Part shown: positions 43,824 through 53,765 of the stretch, one piece after another
Position numbering within the stretch: position 1 is the first letter of the stretch
Layout: each line of letters opens with the position of its first letter
Origin: Drouetiella hepatica Uher 2000/2452
GTDB taxonomy: Bacteria > Cyanobacteriota > Cyanobacteriia > Elainellales > Elainellaceae
Direction of reading: 5' to 3'
Length of the DNA: 64,000 bases
Assembly (NCBI GenBank): GCA_019359505.1
Contig: JAHHHD010000001.1
Location: forward strand, 124,001 to 188,000
Made by a program: the position numbers and the translations under genes
Notes under the pieces: generated by a model
What the model was told of the DNA's origin: nothing
The model's database searches: none
What the model saw: only the letters and a program-made list of their open reading frames with translations

Positions 43824-46358
43824 ATGCAGGTCATCCCCGACAAAGTTATCACGAATAAAGCTATTGCGAACAGGGGCATTACAAACAGGGCAACTACTGA
43901 CGCTACAGGCACACCCGCCCTTGAGACTATCACCTTAGATGTGCATGGCATGAAGTGTGCAGGCTGCGTTAGAGCCGTAGAAAATAATCTGATGCAGCAA
44001 CCGGGCGTAGTTGCCGCCACCGTCAATTTAGTGACTGAAGTGGCGATCGCCGATTGTCAACCCGGCATTGATCCGGCAATCCTGGCGCAGAAGTTGACTG
44101 AGGCAGGTTTTTCGAGTCAGCCCCGCCCTCTGTCTGGCGAAGCCCACAACGAGGACAGTGCGTTTAGCGATCGCCAGCAGCAAGAAACTCGGCAGCAGAT
44201 TCGTAGAACAGCGATCGCCCTCTCCCTACTGGCGCTCTCCGCGATCGGGCATCTGGTGCATTTTGGCTGGCTAAATCTGCCGGGACTCGGCAACATCTGG
44301 TTTCATTGGGGGCTTGCCACCTTAGCGCTGCTGTTTCCTGGGCGATCCATCATTACAGATGGCTGGATGGGGCTGAGACGCAATGCCCCTAACATGAATA
44401 CGCTGGTGGGCATGGGTACGCTTACCGCCTACGTTACTAGCTCCATTGCGCTGGTGTTTCCCAACCTAGGCTGGGAATGCTTCTTCGACGAACCCGTGAT
44501 GCTAGTAGGATTCATTTTGCTAGGGCGAACCCTGGAGCAGCAGGCGCGTACTAAAGCCGCCCATGCCTTTCAATCTTTGCTGGCTCTGCAACCCACGATC
44601 GCACATCTCATTAGAGAAGCTCATCCGCTCGAAGACGGCAAGCCTCAGATTGCCACGATCGCCGATGCGATCGCCATTCCTGCCAGCCAGGTCAAGGTAG
44701 GTGAGCTACTGCGGGTGTTGCCTGGAGAAAAGATTCCTGCGGATGGTGAGATCTGGGCAGGGCAGACCATGGTGGATGAGTCCATGCTGACCGGGGAAGC
44801 TACGCCTGTCCTTAAGCAGGTAGGGGACGGGGTGAGCGCCGGGAGCCTCAATTTGTCTGGAGCGATCGCCCTCAAAACTACCCGTATCGGGAAAGATACT
44901 ACGCTAGCGCAAATCATCGCCTTGGTCGAAACCGCCCAAACCCGCAAAGCTCCGATTCAGGGACTTGCCGACAAGGTTGCCGGATACTTTACCTACGGTG
45001 TTATGGCGATCGCCGCACTCACCTTTCTCTTCTGGTACTTCATCGGACTGCCGCTGTGGGGTGATCAGATTTGGGGCAAGATCTTGGGTAGTGCGGCAAT
45101 GGGAATGAGCGAACACATGATGAGTGAGCACATGGCGATGCCCGCGATGCCGCCCTCGCCGCTATTGCTCAGCCTGAAGCTGGCGATCGCTGTCCTGGTA
45201 ATTGCCTGTCCTTGCGCCTTGGGGCTGGCTACACCCACCGCAATTTTGGTGGGTTCGGGTCTGGGTGCCGAGCGTGGACTGCTGATTCGCGGGGGCGATG
45301 TGTTAGAGAACGTGCATCGGCTTCAGACGATCGTCTTCGACAAAACTGGAACGCTGACCATCGGGCATCCAGAAGTTACGGACTGCATCTCCCTACTGAA
45401 AAGTATGTCTGAGACAGATCTGCTCCAGATTGCCGCCTCTGTGGAGAGCGGCGCCCAGCATCCGCTGGCTTATGCTATTCAGGACTATGCCAAGCGTCTC
45501 AAACTGGAGCTGCGATCGGCAACAAATTTTCACACAGAGCCAGGATTGGGGGTTTCAGCGGAAGTTGAGGGTCAGCCTGTCGTGCTAGGCAATGCAGATT
45601 GGCTAATACGGCAGAGCATCCCGATGGAGAGCATGCAGATAAAGAGCATGCGGATAGAGAGCATCCAGATAGAGAACATTCCCAACTTCGAGGCAACGGA
45701 CAAAACCCTGGTGTATGTGGGCATATCTGGACAGTTAGCCGGACTCATCACCGTACAGGACAAGCTGCGTCCAGAGGCACAACAAACGCTACAAGATTTA
45801 CGGCAAATGGGGCTGCGGGTCATGCTGCTGACAGGCGATCGTCCTGAAGCAGCGGCAGCAATCGCGCAGTCCCTAGGTTTATCCCCTGAAGATATCCGCG
45901 CTAATGTCCGACCGGATGGCAAGAGTCGAGTCATTGCAGAGCTACAGGCGACTGGGCAATCTGTGGCCATGGTGGGCGATGGCATTAACGATGCACCTGC
46001 ATTAGCTCAAGCAGATGTCGGTATTTCGCTGCATTCGGCAACTGATGTGGCGATCGAAGCGGCTGACATCGTGCTGATGCGCGATCAGTTGAGTGCTGTC
46101 GTGGAAGCGATTCGCCTCAGCCAAGCCACTTTTGACAAGATTCAGCAAAATCTGTTTTGGGCATTTGCTTACAATATTCTGGGAATTCCTGCGGCTGCGG
46201 GTCTGCTGCTACCCAGTTTGGGAATTGCTCTGAGTCCAGCCACAGCCGGAGCGTTTATGGCGTTTAGTTCCGTCAGCGTTGTCACCAATTCACTGCTGCT
46301 GCGCCGAGCGTTTGCTTGCCTTAGCGCTGAATCGATCGCCAAATCGGGAATCCTATAA
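43824..46358 (+). CDS. Copper-type P1B ATPase
   Basis: 844 residues. The N-terminal heavy-metal-associated domain has C45-A-G-C48. Eight membrane spans are implied; the transport site is CPC (about 460-463). The phosphorylation site DKTGTLT is near 507, the actuator motif is TGEA, and the hinge is GDGINDAP. The CPC motif and the single HMA domain fit Cu(I) transporters of the CtaA/PacS group; which of the two cannot be told from sequence alone. A His/Met-rich loop ([12 protein letters not shown], about 428-447) lies just before the CPC span and may hold Cu(I). An in-frame repeat ([16 protein letters not shown], about 601-621) inserts into the nucleotide-binding region. Monocistronic. Confidence 0.9.
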   Translation: MQVIPDKVITNKAIANRGITNRATTDATGTPALETITLDVHGMKCAGCVRAVENNLMQQPGVVAATVNLVTEVAIADCQPGIDPAILAQKLTEAGFSSQPRPLSGEAHNEDSAFSDRQQQETRQQIRRTAIALSLLALSAIGHLVHFGWLNLPGLGNIWFHWGLATLALLFPGRSIITDGWMGLRRNAPNMNTLVGMGTLTAYVTSSIALVFPNLGWECFFDEPVMLVGFILLGRTLEQQARTKAAHAFQSLLALQPTIAHLIREAHPLEDGKPQIATIADAIAIPASQVKVGELLRVLPGEKIPADGEIWAGQTMVDESMLTGEATPVLKQVGDGVSAGSLNLSGAIALKTTRIGKDTTLAQIIALVETAQTRKAPIQGLADKVAGYFTYGVMAIAALTFLFWYFIGLPLWGDQIWGKILGSAAMGMSEHMMSEHMAMPAMPPSPLLLSLKLAIAVLVIACPCALGLATPTAILVGSGLGAERGLLIRGGDVLENVHRLQTIVFDKTGTLTIGHPEVTDCISLLKSMSETDLLQIAASVESGAQHPLAYAIQDYAKRLKLELRSATNFHTEPGLGVSAEVEGQPVVLGNADWLIRQSIPMESMQIKSMRIESIQIENIPNFEATDKTLVYVGISGQLAGLITVQDKLRPEAQQTLQDLRQMGLRVMLLTGDRPEAAAAIAQSLGLSPEDIRANVRPDGKSRVIAELQATGQSVAMVGDGINDAPALAQADVGISLHSATDVAIEAADIVLMRDQLSAVVEAIRLSQATFDKIQQNLFWAFAYNILGIPAAAGLLLPSLGIALSPATAGAFMAFSSVSVVTNSLLLRRAFACLSAESIAKSGIL

Positions 46359-46454
46359 ACTTCATCCCAATTAAACAATGCCCAATTTTTATGAGGCAAC
46401 TTATCATAAGCAGATTAAATACTGGCTTAAAGGGCGATCGCCAAGGGTAATGTT

Positions 46455-47369
46455 GTGACCATGGGCGTACTCAGACTGTTAACAAAATCAGATTATTTGC
46501 TGCGCGAAACGCTGCTGGGATTGCGACGGGGCGGCTGGATGAACTGGGCAGCCGTTAGCACTGTGACCGTGCTGCTGTTTCTATTTGGCGTGAGTTTGCA
46601 AGCTTCCTGGCAAATGGAGGGATTGCTCCATCAGTTCGGCAGTCAGCTCGAAATATCGGTGTATCTAGACACGGGTATTCAGGCAAAAGACTTAGAGCCG
46701 ATGATGATCGCAATGCCCGATGTCACGGATGTCACAGCCATTTCTAAGGAAGAATCTTGGGCGAAGTTGATACGTGACATGGGCTTATCGGATATCAAGG
46801 GCGTGACTGAGCAGCTTGATGGCAATCCGTTGGTAGATGAATTGCGGGTAAAAGCCGCCACTTCCGAGGTTGTGCCCGCTTTAGCTGCAAAAATCAATCA
46901 GATGCCGGGAATTGACCATGTGCAGTATGTCGATGAAGCTGTGAAACGCATTGCGCAACTGAGCCAGGGACTTAGCTGGGTGAGTTTAGGCATGACAACA
47001 CTGCTGAGCCTGACGGCGATCGCCGTTGTCACCACCACCATTCGCCTGATTGTTATGGCGCGGCGGCGCGAGATTGAGGTGATGCAGCTTGTAGGAGCCA
47101 CGACGACCTGGATCTACCTGCCGTTCATTCTCCAGGGCTTGGTTTTAGGAGTAGTGGGAGCGATCGTTGCTTGGGGATTGATCGTAGCGCTTCAGAGATT
47201 TATTCAAGATCTGCTGGCGCAGCAGCCTGAATTTATTCAGTTTCTCACTGACAGCATGCAGCTTTCAGCCAGAGAAACCTTTCTGTTGCCCTCGGCTCTG
47301 CTAGGGTTGGGGCTATCGGTAGGGCTAATGGGGAGCTTATTTGCCGTACGCCGATTTACAACACGCTAG
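46455..47369 (+). CDS. ftsX: FtsX-like cell-division permease
   Basis: 304 residues with four membrane spans and a large periplasmic loop after the first (about 55-165; ISVYLDTGIQAKDLEPM). The C-terminal part (LIVMARRREIEVMQLVGATT) is the FtsX/ABC permease signature. FtsX partners the FtsE ATPase to control wall hydrolases at the septum. No ftsE gene is adjacent, as is common in cyanobacteria. The start is GTG at 46455 (AAGGG seven bases upstream) or ATG at 46461. Confidence 0.88.
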   Translation: MTMGVLRLLTKSDYLLRETLLGLRRGGWMNWAAVSTVTVLLFLFGVSLQASWQMEGLLHQFGSQLEISVYLDTGIQAKDLEPMMIAMPDVTDVTAISKEESWAKLIRDMGLSDIKGVTEQLDGNPLVDELRVKAATSEVVPALAAKINQMPGIDHVQYVDEAVKRIAQLSQGLSWVSLGMTTLLSLTAIAVVTTTIRLIVMARRREIEVMQLVGATTTWIYLPFILQGLVLGVVGAIVAWGLIVALQRFIQDLLAQQPEFIQFLTDSMQLSARETFLLPSALLGLGLSVGLMGSLFAVRRFTTR

Positions 47370-47411
47370 GAAATCCAGAATTCTGCTCTCTGCGTTAGAC
47401 CTCTTGCAGAT

Positions 47412-47433
47412 TAGACCTCTTGCCAGAGGTCTA
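47412..47433 (+). terminator. Terminator after ftsX
   Basis: TAGACCTCT and AGAGGTCTA flank a TGCC loop, followed by TTT. It lies between the convergent ends of ftsX and aat. The upstream CCTCTTGCAGATTAG resembles the end of the family F element at 60739. Confidence 0.6.
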
Positions 47434-47434
47434 T

Positions 47435-48019
47435 TTATGAGAAAGCGCAGTTGAGGGAGAGCGCTTGTCTAAGGAGCTTGTCGTAGCTACGTTTACTGAC
47501 CACATAGGCTCCAAAACGGGCGAGATGCGGGTTCATCATTTGGGCATCAAAGAGATGAAAATGGCGCGATCGCAGGTGTTCGACTAGCTTCACCATGGCG
47601 ACCTTAGAACCTTCGGGAATGTTGAAAAACATGGATTCGCCGATGAAAGCGCCGCCGATGGCGATCCCCAAGATTCCTCCGGCAAGCTCGTCACCCTGCC
47701 AAGTCTCGAAGCTATGGGCATAGCCAGCCTGATGCAGCTCCCAGTACAGCTTTTTCAGCTCCTCAGAGATCCAGGTGACATCGCGATCGGCGCAGCCCTC
47801 GACCACGGCTCCAAAATCTCGGTTGATGGCAACTGTAAAGCGATTTTGATTGAGGACGCGCCGCAGAGAAGTGGGATAACGAAAGCGATCGTCTAGGGGA
47901 ATGAGCGTCCGCTCCTGGCTAGAGTACCAGCCTAGATTTTCGCCATCGTCATCTGCCATCAAGAAGAAGCCCTGAGCGTAGCCATTGAGGATGGTAGGAA
48001 TATCGTATTGCTGAGTCAC
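47435..48019 (-). CDS. aat: Leucyl/phenylalanyl-tRNA-protein transferase
   Basis: 194 residues with a GTG start at 48019. The family signatures [56 protein letters not shown] and [16 protein letters not shown] are all present (quoted in parts). The enzyme adds Leu or Phe from charged tRNA to proteins with N-terminal Arg or Lys, marking them for ClpAP degradation through ClpS. The length is slightly shorter than in E. coli, at the N-terminus. It is transcribed in the same direction as the HicB-like gene, 19 bp upstream. Confidence 0.9.
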   Translation of the reverse strand: MTQQYDIPTILNGYAQGFFLMADDDGENLGWYSSQERTLIPLDDRFRYPTSLRRVLNQNRFTVAINRDFGAVVEGCADRDVTWISEELKKLYWELHQAGYAHSFETWQGDELAGGILGIAIGGAFIGESMFFNIPEGSKVAMVKLVEHLRSRHFHLFDAQMMNPHLARFGAYVVSKRSYDKLLRQALSLNCAFS

Positions 48020-48038
48020 GGAGCCGCTACATCCTCAC

Positions 48039-48266
48039 CTAAATACCACGCAGAGGATAGTCAAAGACATCTTTGATTTTGCTCAGGTGAACGGGGTTTT
48101 GTCGTTCTTGGCGAGCTTCTAAAAGCTTTTTGGCAACGTCGCGGGCAATTGCTAGGGTTTCTGCGATCGTTCTTCCTTGAGCGACGAGTCCTGGAATATC
48201 GTCTGATGTAGCTAGGTAGCAACCTTCAGGGAGCTTTTCGATGTGAAGTGTGGCGATGTGTTCCAT
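48039..48266 (-). CDS. HicB/DUF1902-like small protein
   Basis: 75 residues from the ATG at 48266. The frame is open further up to 48371, but that part overlaps the upstream spacer and is not conserved-looking. The segment GCYLATSDDIPGLVAQGRTIAET is the HicB-type partial RNase-H fold (antitoxin) pattern, also shared with DUF1902. No hicA-like toxin gene adjoins it. It is flanked by the STAND NTPase gene upstream and aat downstream. An orphan antitoxin or regulator is the best guess. Confidence 0.65.
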   Translation of the reverse strand: MEHIATLHIEKLPEGCYLATSDDIPGLVAQGRTIAETLAIARDVAKKLLEARQERQNPVHLSKIKDVFDYPLRGI

Positions 48267-48367
48267 GATTGCTCTGGGCTTGCTAATGGATCGTGCTGAT
48301 TTTATCGTAGCCTTCTGAGAGATTGGAACTGTTGAGCGATCGCAGAGCCACTGAAGCGTCATTACGA

Positions 48368-50920
48368 TCATGGGTTCAATCTTTTCTTTAGCGCATCCCT
48401 TGCCGATTTTGCCATCGCATGATCGGGAAAGACCGTGAGGAAATCTTCTAAATCCTCGATCGCTACCTGAATTCGATCGCTAGGCGCACCCCGATCGATC
48501 GCATCTCGGTAGAAAAACCGGGCTTGCTCAATGTTGCCGATCGTCAAATAGTAGAGAGCAAGATTGAAAATGACTCTCCAATCTTCAGGTTTTTTGGAAT
48601 ATTCCTGTTGCGCCAGCCGAATTGCTTGCTTCAGATCGTTTTGCGCTTCAGGAATTTGATTGAGAGCCTGGTAGGAGAGCGCTCGTTCGTATAGATACCA
48701 GTCGTCTTCAGCATCTAGCTCGATCGCTCGGTTGAAGTCTAAGATTGCTTGTTGATATTGTTGAATCAATCGATAGACTCGCCCTCGGTTTAATATCGCC
48801 CAGGCATATTTGGGATTGAGTTCAATTGCTAGGTCAAAGTCTCTGAGCGCTTCTTGATATCGTTGCATTAGATGGTATGTTCGACCCCGATAGGCGAGCG
48901 CCCAATCCAGTTTAGGATTAAGTTCAATTGCTAGGTCAAAGTCTTTGAGCGCTTCTTCGTATCGCTTCATCGATCGGTATGTTTGACCTCGACTGGCGAT
49001 CGACCAAGTGTATTTAGGATCAAGTTCAATTGCCATATCAAAGTCTTTGAGTGCTTCTTCATAGTGCTTCATTCGACGGTATGTTCGACCCCTAAGTGAG
49101 AACGCGCGGTTGTCTTTAGGGTTGAGTTCAATTGCCAGGTCAAAGTCTTTGAGCGCCTCCTCATACCGCCCCATTAGATGATACGTTCGCCCCCGATTTG
49201 CAATTGCTGAACCATACTTAGGATCAAGTTCAATCGCTAAGTCGAAGTCCTTGAGCGCTTCCTCATAATGCTCCATCAATTGGTAAGTGTTACCACGCCA
49301 AGCCAGCGTAATATGCTGCCACTGCGCTTCTATTTCAGGGCTTGCCAACAGTGCCGAAAATAGCTCAAGCGATGCTTTACAAGGCCCCTCATCATAGGCT
49401 TGCAAACCTTCAACCAATCGTTTGCCCCACTGCCGGATTTCGGACTTTTCGCTATCTCGCCCTGCCCGAAATATCTGGTTTGCCCACCGCTCAGCAAATT
49501 TGCGTTGCTCCTTCAGCGCTACCAAAAACTCATTCAGGGCGATCGACAAATATTTCTGGGGCGCTTGGCAAAGACGATGATACAGCAGGGTCAGCGTGTG
49601 CCGCTGCCAGTCTGCATCCTGGTGTAGGCTTGCCTCCGGTAGCTGCAACTGCGTTCGCAATGCCTCCGCCTCATCTGCCAGCCTGCCATGCCGCTCTGCC
49701 CATTCCTTCGGCGACTCCTGCCGCTTGTAGCGCAACATCTGCGATCGCACAATCTCGTGATACACCCACCCTTCCGATCGCGCCTCCACAAACGGCATTT
49801 GTTTCAGCCAGTCAAAGAGGGCGATCGCCTGCTCCTCTCCCGCCAGCACCGCCACCACATCCCGATTCAGGAGCAGAGGCAAGGCCCCATCCAACGCCAA
49901 CTGTCGCCGCTGCGGGTCGGTTTCCCACTGCAAAAACCGCTGCACCGCCGAGCCGCTACAGTCGCCCACCTCAGCCGGATCAGTAGGACAATTGCTTGCC
50001 AATAGCGCCAGCAGCACGGGCAGGCGATCGGACAGCGAAAAAATCACCTCAATCACCCGCTCATCCGTGATGCCCTTCTGCCCCAAAAACTGCCGCGCCT
50101 CTGCCTCCGTAAACTGCCCCAACGGCATCTGTGCCGGATCATAGTCACTCCAATGCTGCGGGTCGAGTGGATTACGTCCGGCGATCGTCACAATCAAATT
50201 TTCTGGCGCAGCCCCATAGCGCCCCTCACACAGATCCCGCAGCCAGTCATCCAGCACATCTGCCGTGCGCTCATAGGTATCAAAAAACAGCGCGATTCCC
50301 CGTAGCTCGGCAACTTTGGCGATCGCCTCCAAAAACAGCGGCGTCAGCACCTCGACGGGTTCCTGCACCAGCCGCACCTCATCCTTATTGGTCAGCTTCT
50401 TCGCCACATAAGCCGACCACTCACTCACCTGCGTCGTCAGCCCATCCTCATCCACAAACGGCATCACCGCCCCGCTGCCCGGAATCTGCTTCGCCAGCCC
50501 CAAACCCGCCTTGGTGAGCGATCGCCCCAAAAACGCCGAAAATCCCTGGGGAGCCTCCGGATCGGCCTCTAGCTCCTGCTTTTTCTGGCGGTAGGTTTTG
50601 TAGCTTGCGCTAAACGCCAGCTTCACCCCCGGCTGCTCCAACTGCGCCACCAGCCGCCCCATGATTTCTGGCAGGCTGCGATCGTCCTCATTCACATAGG
50701 CAGTCACCCAGTTTGCCGCCGCCGCAATCTTGATAAATTCCTTACTCAGCGTCGTTTTACCTACGCCGCCCTGACCCCAAATATTAAAAATAAAGCGGCG
50801 GTTCTCCAGCGGCAGCCCCAAATTTTGCTGAAACCAGCTCATCTGAGCCTCGCGCCCTACGAAACTCGATCGCTGACGCTGCTTCAAACGATCCTGAAAA
50901 CTCGGCTTGGGTGCATTCAT
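48368..50920 (-). CDS. STAND-type NTPase with C-terminal TPR array
   Basis: 850 residues. The N-terminal NTPase module has the FVGREAQM lead-in, Walker A GQGGVGKTT (49-57) and a Walker B-type ALFFDTYE (Asp214). A winged-helix-like middle and about seven TPR units follow (545-800, each about 34 residues, consensus YEEALKDFDLAIELNPKY). The first five TPR units are nearly identical in DNA (102-bp period, 48775-49290), so the array is young or homogenised. The layout fits STAND ATPases, whose repeat domains sense a trigger and whose N-terminal effector responds. No clear effector domain precedes the NTPase here. Defence or signalling are both possible; the HicB-like gene follows on the same strand. 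Confidence 0.8.
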   Translation of the reverse strand: MNAPKPSFQDRLKQRQRSSFVGREAQMSWFQQNLGLPLENRRFIFNIWGQGGVGKTTLSKEFIKIAAAANWVTAYVNEDDRSLPEIMGRLVAQLEQPGVKLAFSASYKTYRQKKQELEADPEAPQGFSAFLGRSLTKAGLGLAKQIPGSGAVMPFVDEDGLTTQVSEWSAYVAKKLTNKDEVRLVQEPVEVLTPLFLEAIAKVAELRGIALFFDTYERTADVLDDWLRDLCEGRYGAAPENLIVTIAGRNPLDPQHWSDYDPAQMPLGQFTEAEARQFLGQKGITDERVIEVIFSLSDRLPVLLALLASNCPTDPAEVGDCSGSAVQRFLQWETDPQRRQLALDGALPLLLNRDVVAVLAGEEQAIALFDWLKQMPFVEARSEGWVYHEIVRSQMLRYKRQESPKEWAERHGRLADEAEALRTQLQLPEASLHQDADWQRHTLTLLYHRLCQAPQKYLSIALNEFLVALKEQRKFAERWANQIFRAGRDSEKSEIRQWGKRLVEGLQAYDEGPCKASLELFSALLASPEIEAQWQHITLAWRGNTYQLMEHYEEALKDFDLAIELDPKYGSAIANRGRTYHLMGRYEEALKDFDLAIELNPKDNRAFSLRGRTYRRMKHYEEALKDFDMAIELDPKYTWSIASRGQTYRSMKRYEEALKDFDLAIELNPKLDWALAYRGRTYHLMQRYQEALRDFDLAIELNPKYAWAILNRGRVYRLIQQYQQAILDFNRAIELDAEDDWYLYERALSYQALNQIPEAQNDLKQAIRLAQQEYSKKPEDWRVIFNLALYYLTIGNIEQARFFYRDAIDRGAPSDRIQVAIEDLEDFLTVFPDHAMAKSARDALKKRLNP

Positions 50921-51012
50921 CTAAACGCAGCAAAAACAGCTACGTTAAATCTAACGCCATTATGTTGAATTCTAGAATCCAAACGCCCGATCGCTCTACC
51001 TATGCAACGCGA

Positions 51013-51106
51013 CCTCTCCCGCCCCTCCACAATCTCGTGCGGAGGGAGTGTGGGAGACGGGCACGTCCCCTGCTAGGGGTTTGGGGGAAACCTCCAAGGC
51101 TGTTCT
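51013..51106. repeat. Dispersed repeat H, copy 1
   Basis: About 94 bp ending in TTTGGGGGAAACCTCCAAGG and containing GGGCACGTCCCC. The copy at 57328-57418 matches it in reverse complement at about 80 per cent by eye. It lies between the divergent STAND and pseudokinase-like genes. Confidence 0.65.
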
Positions 51107-51161
51107 AGGCTAGAAACTGTTCTAGGCTAAGATAGGCAAGACCTTTTATCTCAGATGAGCT

Positions 51162-52322
51162 ATGACCCTAAAGACTGGAGAATCCCTTCAGAACAGCAAA
51201 TACGTTGTTCAATCCGTCCTAGATCAAAGCGACTTCGGGATCACTTACAGTGCCAAACACACGCTACTCGACCAGCCTGTCCACCTACAAACCCTAAACG
51301 AAGTTGTGCAGCAACGCATCGACTTTGCCCAGCTCAAGCAGCAATTCCTCACCGAAGTCCGATCGATCTCCCAGCGATCGGATGCCCTACGAGTCCTAGA
51401 CTGCTTCGAGGAAAACGCTCTGCCCTACGTTGTTCTACAGGCAACATCCAGGACACCTCACCTCAGCGATTGGCTAACGCTGCCACCAGAACCCCTCACG
51501 CCAAGCCCATCTAACTCTGAACTGCCCAAAGCCCTGAAGCCCGAAGCCTCAAAGCCGGAAGTCCCTGAATCCGAAGTCCCTAAGCCAGAAACAGTCACCG
51601 TTCCCATCAATACTGTCGTGCCGATCGCACCTGAACTCATGCGAGAGGCTGTGCTGCCACAAATAGATAGCGCTGCAAACAACGGCACCCCAGACAACGG
51701 CACCCCAGAGCGATCGCCTCAAAGCATTCAGCCTCGGCGTATTCCCGTACCTTTTCTCATGACTCTGGTTGTGGGTCTGGGTTTGGGTGCAGGCGCAGGA
51801 TTTGCCCTACGTTTTCAGCCCACGGGAGCAACCGGACTCACCCCCAGCTTATTTGGTCAAGAGCAGACTTTTCCCGCTCAGGGTGACTGGCCTATTACCG
51901 AAATGCCTGACTCCCTGAGTGAAGAACCCAAGATAGAGGAACCGCTCTATCGCACAAACGTTCCTGATTACTCCAGCACTACTCCTGAGCCGCTTTACAG
52001 CCCCAGAACCGATTTCAATAGCCCACCGTCTGCCTCCTATCCATTGCCTGAGGTAACATCCGATCCCGCCCTCGACAATCTTCCAAGTCCTGAACCATCG
52101 GACAACTTTTCTAGCCCCGTACCCCAAGAACAGGCGATCGACTCTATTCCCAGTTCGCCATTGGACGAGTTTAATTCAATTCCCAACATCCAGCCTTCTG
52201 CGGCTCCCGCCAATCCAGCCCCCGCAGCTCCTATCGCTCCACGCAGCGCTCCAGAGTTTTTTCCCAGAACTGCTCCAGAGCGATCGCCTAAGGCATTCAA
52301 GCCGCCAGTCATAAGCCAGTAA
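51162..52322 (+). CDS. Pseudokinase N-lobe-like membrane protein
   Basis: 386 residues. Residues 5-105 look like the N-lobe of a cyanobacterial Ser/Thr kinase (GESLQNSKYVVQSVL, SDFGITYSA, TLNEVVQQRIDF, QQFLTEVRSIS, ENALPYVVLQ). The glycine loop is eroded (DQSDFG), the ATP-anchoring lysine is replaced (PVHLQTL), and the whole catalytic C-lobe (HRD, DFG) is absent. After a KPEx/VPEx repeat linker comes a membrane span (about 195-220) and a 165-residue Pro/Ser-rich extracytoplasmic tail. It cannot be an active kinase. It may bind kinases or act as a scaffold. The reading frame is intact and long, which argues against a dead pseudogene. Confidence 0.65.
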   Translation: MTLKTGESLQNSKYVVQSVLDQSDFGITYSAKHTLLDQPVHLQTLNEVVQQRIDFAQLKQQFLTEVRSISQRSDALRVLDCFEENALPYVVLQATSRTPHLSDWLTLPPEPLTPSPSNSELPKALKPEASKPEVPESEVPKPETVTVPINTVVPIAPELMREAVLPQIDSAANNGTPDNGTPERSPQSIQPRRIPVPFLMTLVVGLGLGAGAGFALRFQPTGATGLTPSLFGQEQTFPAQGDWPITEMPDSLSEEPKIEEPLYRTNVPDYSSTTPEPLYSPRTDFNSPPSASYPLPEVTSDPALDNLPSPEPSDNFSSPVPQEQAIDSIPSSPLDEFNSIPNIQPSAAPANPAPAAPIAPRSAPEFFPRTAPERSPKAFKPPVISQ

Positions 52323-52328
52323 ACTTCA

Positions 52329-53462
52329 TCAAAAGTCTACGCCGCGCTTCAAGTCAACTCCCTTCTCGGCATAGTGTTTGTGGCAATAGACCTCTGAATG
52401 AGCGCTAGCTAGATCGAAATAGTCTGGCGGATTTTTGCAGCGCCCCGTAATCACGATCTCAGTATCGCGGGGTTTGCGCAAGAGCGCCTGCACAATCGGC
52501 TCTTGGGGCAACAGCTCCAGATCGACCGTAGGGTTGAGTTCGTCTAGAATAATGGTCTTGTAGAGTCCCGAAGCGATCGCCGCCTTGGCAATCTCCCAGC
52601 CGCGCTCCGCCTCCACATAGTCCAGCTCTTGCTGCTGTCCTCGCCAGACGATCGCATCCCGACCGCAGCGCTGGTGATCCACTAGGTTGGGATAGCTCTG
52701 GTTGAGCGCCGCGATCGCCGCATCCTCGGTATAGCCGCCACCGCCCTTGAGCCACTGCAAAATCAGCACCCGGTGAGATTTGTCCTGACTAATCCCCTTG
52801 CCGATTGCCTGAAGCGCTTTGCCCAGGGCACTTGTAGATTTACCTTTGCCGTCCCCAGTGTAAATTTCGATACCTTCAATGCCGTGGGCTAAAGCATTGG
52901 GATGATCCTGCGGCTTCATTTCTGAGTGCAGATCGGCAATATCTAGCAGCCCATGGGGGGCACCTCGCCCCGTCGCGATAATCTCTAGCTCTTCCGGCTT
53001 GTGCGCCAGCGTTTTGACAACCTCCTCCACCGAGAGCAGCCCTAGGTCGAGAACAGGATTCAGTTCATCTAACACCACAACGGAGTACAGCCCAGAGGCG
53101 ATCGCCCCTTTCGCCACATCCCAACCGCGCTGAGCTTCCAGGCGATCGAATTTGGTGATTTCATCTACGCCAAAATACTCGGCTCGCCCGGTGCGCACTT
53201 GGTCGATCAGGTGAGGAAAGCCACGTCGGAGTGCCTCGATCGCCGCATCCTCGTCGTATGTCCGTCCAGGCCCTTTGAGAAATCGTAATAACAAGATGCG
53301 AGTCTGGCTTCCGGTGTTGATGCCTAAGCCAATAGACCGCAAAACGACACCCAGAGCCGCTTGAGACTTGCCCTTGCCTACCCCGTCATAGACATGGATT
53401 TGCCCAACTAATCGCTCATTCCGGCTCTGAGCCGTGCGAATACCAATGCCAGTCCTTACCAT
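52329..53462 (-). CDS. Tandem CobO/BtuR-type adenosyltransferase
   Basis: 377 residues made of two homologous P-loop domains (about 20-195 and 200-377). Each has the CobO pattern: GVGKGKSQAAL and GDGKGKSTSAL P-loops, then YDEDAAI or YTEDAAI, ERGWxxAKxAIASGLY and ILDELNP. Single-domain CobO/BtuR enzymes transfer adenosyl from ATP to cob(I)alamin as dimers; here the dimer is in effect covalently joined. Both P-loops look intact, so both may bind ATP. No other cobalamin gene or riboswitch is near. The gene converges with the pseudokinase-like gene (7 bp apart). Confidence 0.85.
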   Translation of the reverse strand: MVRTGIGIRTAQSRNERLVGQIHVYDGVGKGKSQAALGVVLRSIGLGINTGSQTRILLLRFLKGPGRTYDEDAAIEALRRGFPHLIDQVRTGRAEYFGVDEITKFDRLEAQRGWDVAKGAIASGLYSVVVLDELNPVLDLGLLSVEEVVKTLAHKPEELEIIATGRGAPHGLLDIADLHSEMKPQDHPNALAHGIEGIEIYTGDGKGKSTSALGKALQAIGKGISQDKSHRVLILQWLKGGGGYTEDAAIAALNQSYPNLVDHQRCGRDAIVWRGQQQELDYVEAERGWEIAKAAIASGLYKTIILDELNPTVDLELLPQEPIVQALLRKPRDTEIVITGRCKNPPDYFDLASAHSEVYCHKHYAEKGVDLKRGVDF

Positions 53463-53765
53463 AGGGTTTACGGGGTGGGTTTGAGGAAAGTTTATAGAAA
53501 CCTAGAGAAGCGCTGAGCCTAGAATGCCCAGGAGTTGATCTTAGCGAAGGAATTCGCGAGGTGCTGACTATTTGACGTTTTTACGCCTTAATTTTTGTAT
53601 AAAAACGCTATTCGTGGCGCACGGTCTCCAAAGAGCGGCATCTTTTATTCTATCTATAGTGTTATATCCGTCTAGCTTGACTAAAATTAGCGAGAGTCAT
53701 CCTGACTCAGCCGCTTTTCAGCCATCGCCCCGACCTATTCAGGTTTTCGGTCAGGAGCTACCGTC
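53463..53765. other. Spacer with the fraC promoter region, no gene seen
   Basis: About 300 bp between the divergent CobO-type gene and fraC. I see no convincing gene or repeat. AGGAG precedes the fraC ATG by eight bases. The promoter of the fra operon should lie here. Confidence 0.4.

Noticed and set aside
49342-49986. 214-codon plus-strand frame opposite the STAND gene
   Set aside because: Pro/His/Ala-rich antisense reading of a real gene; no motif.
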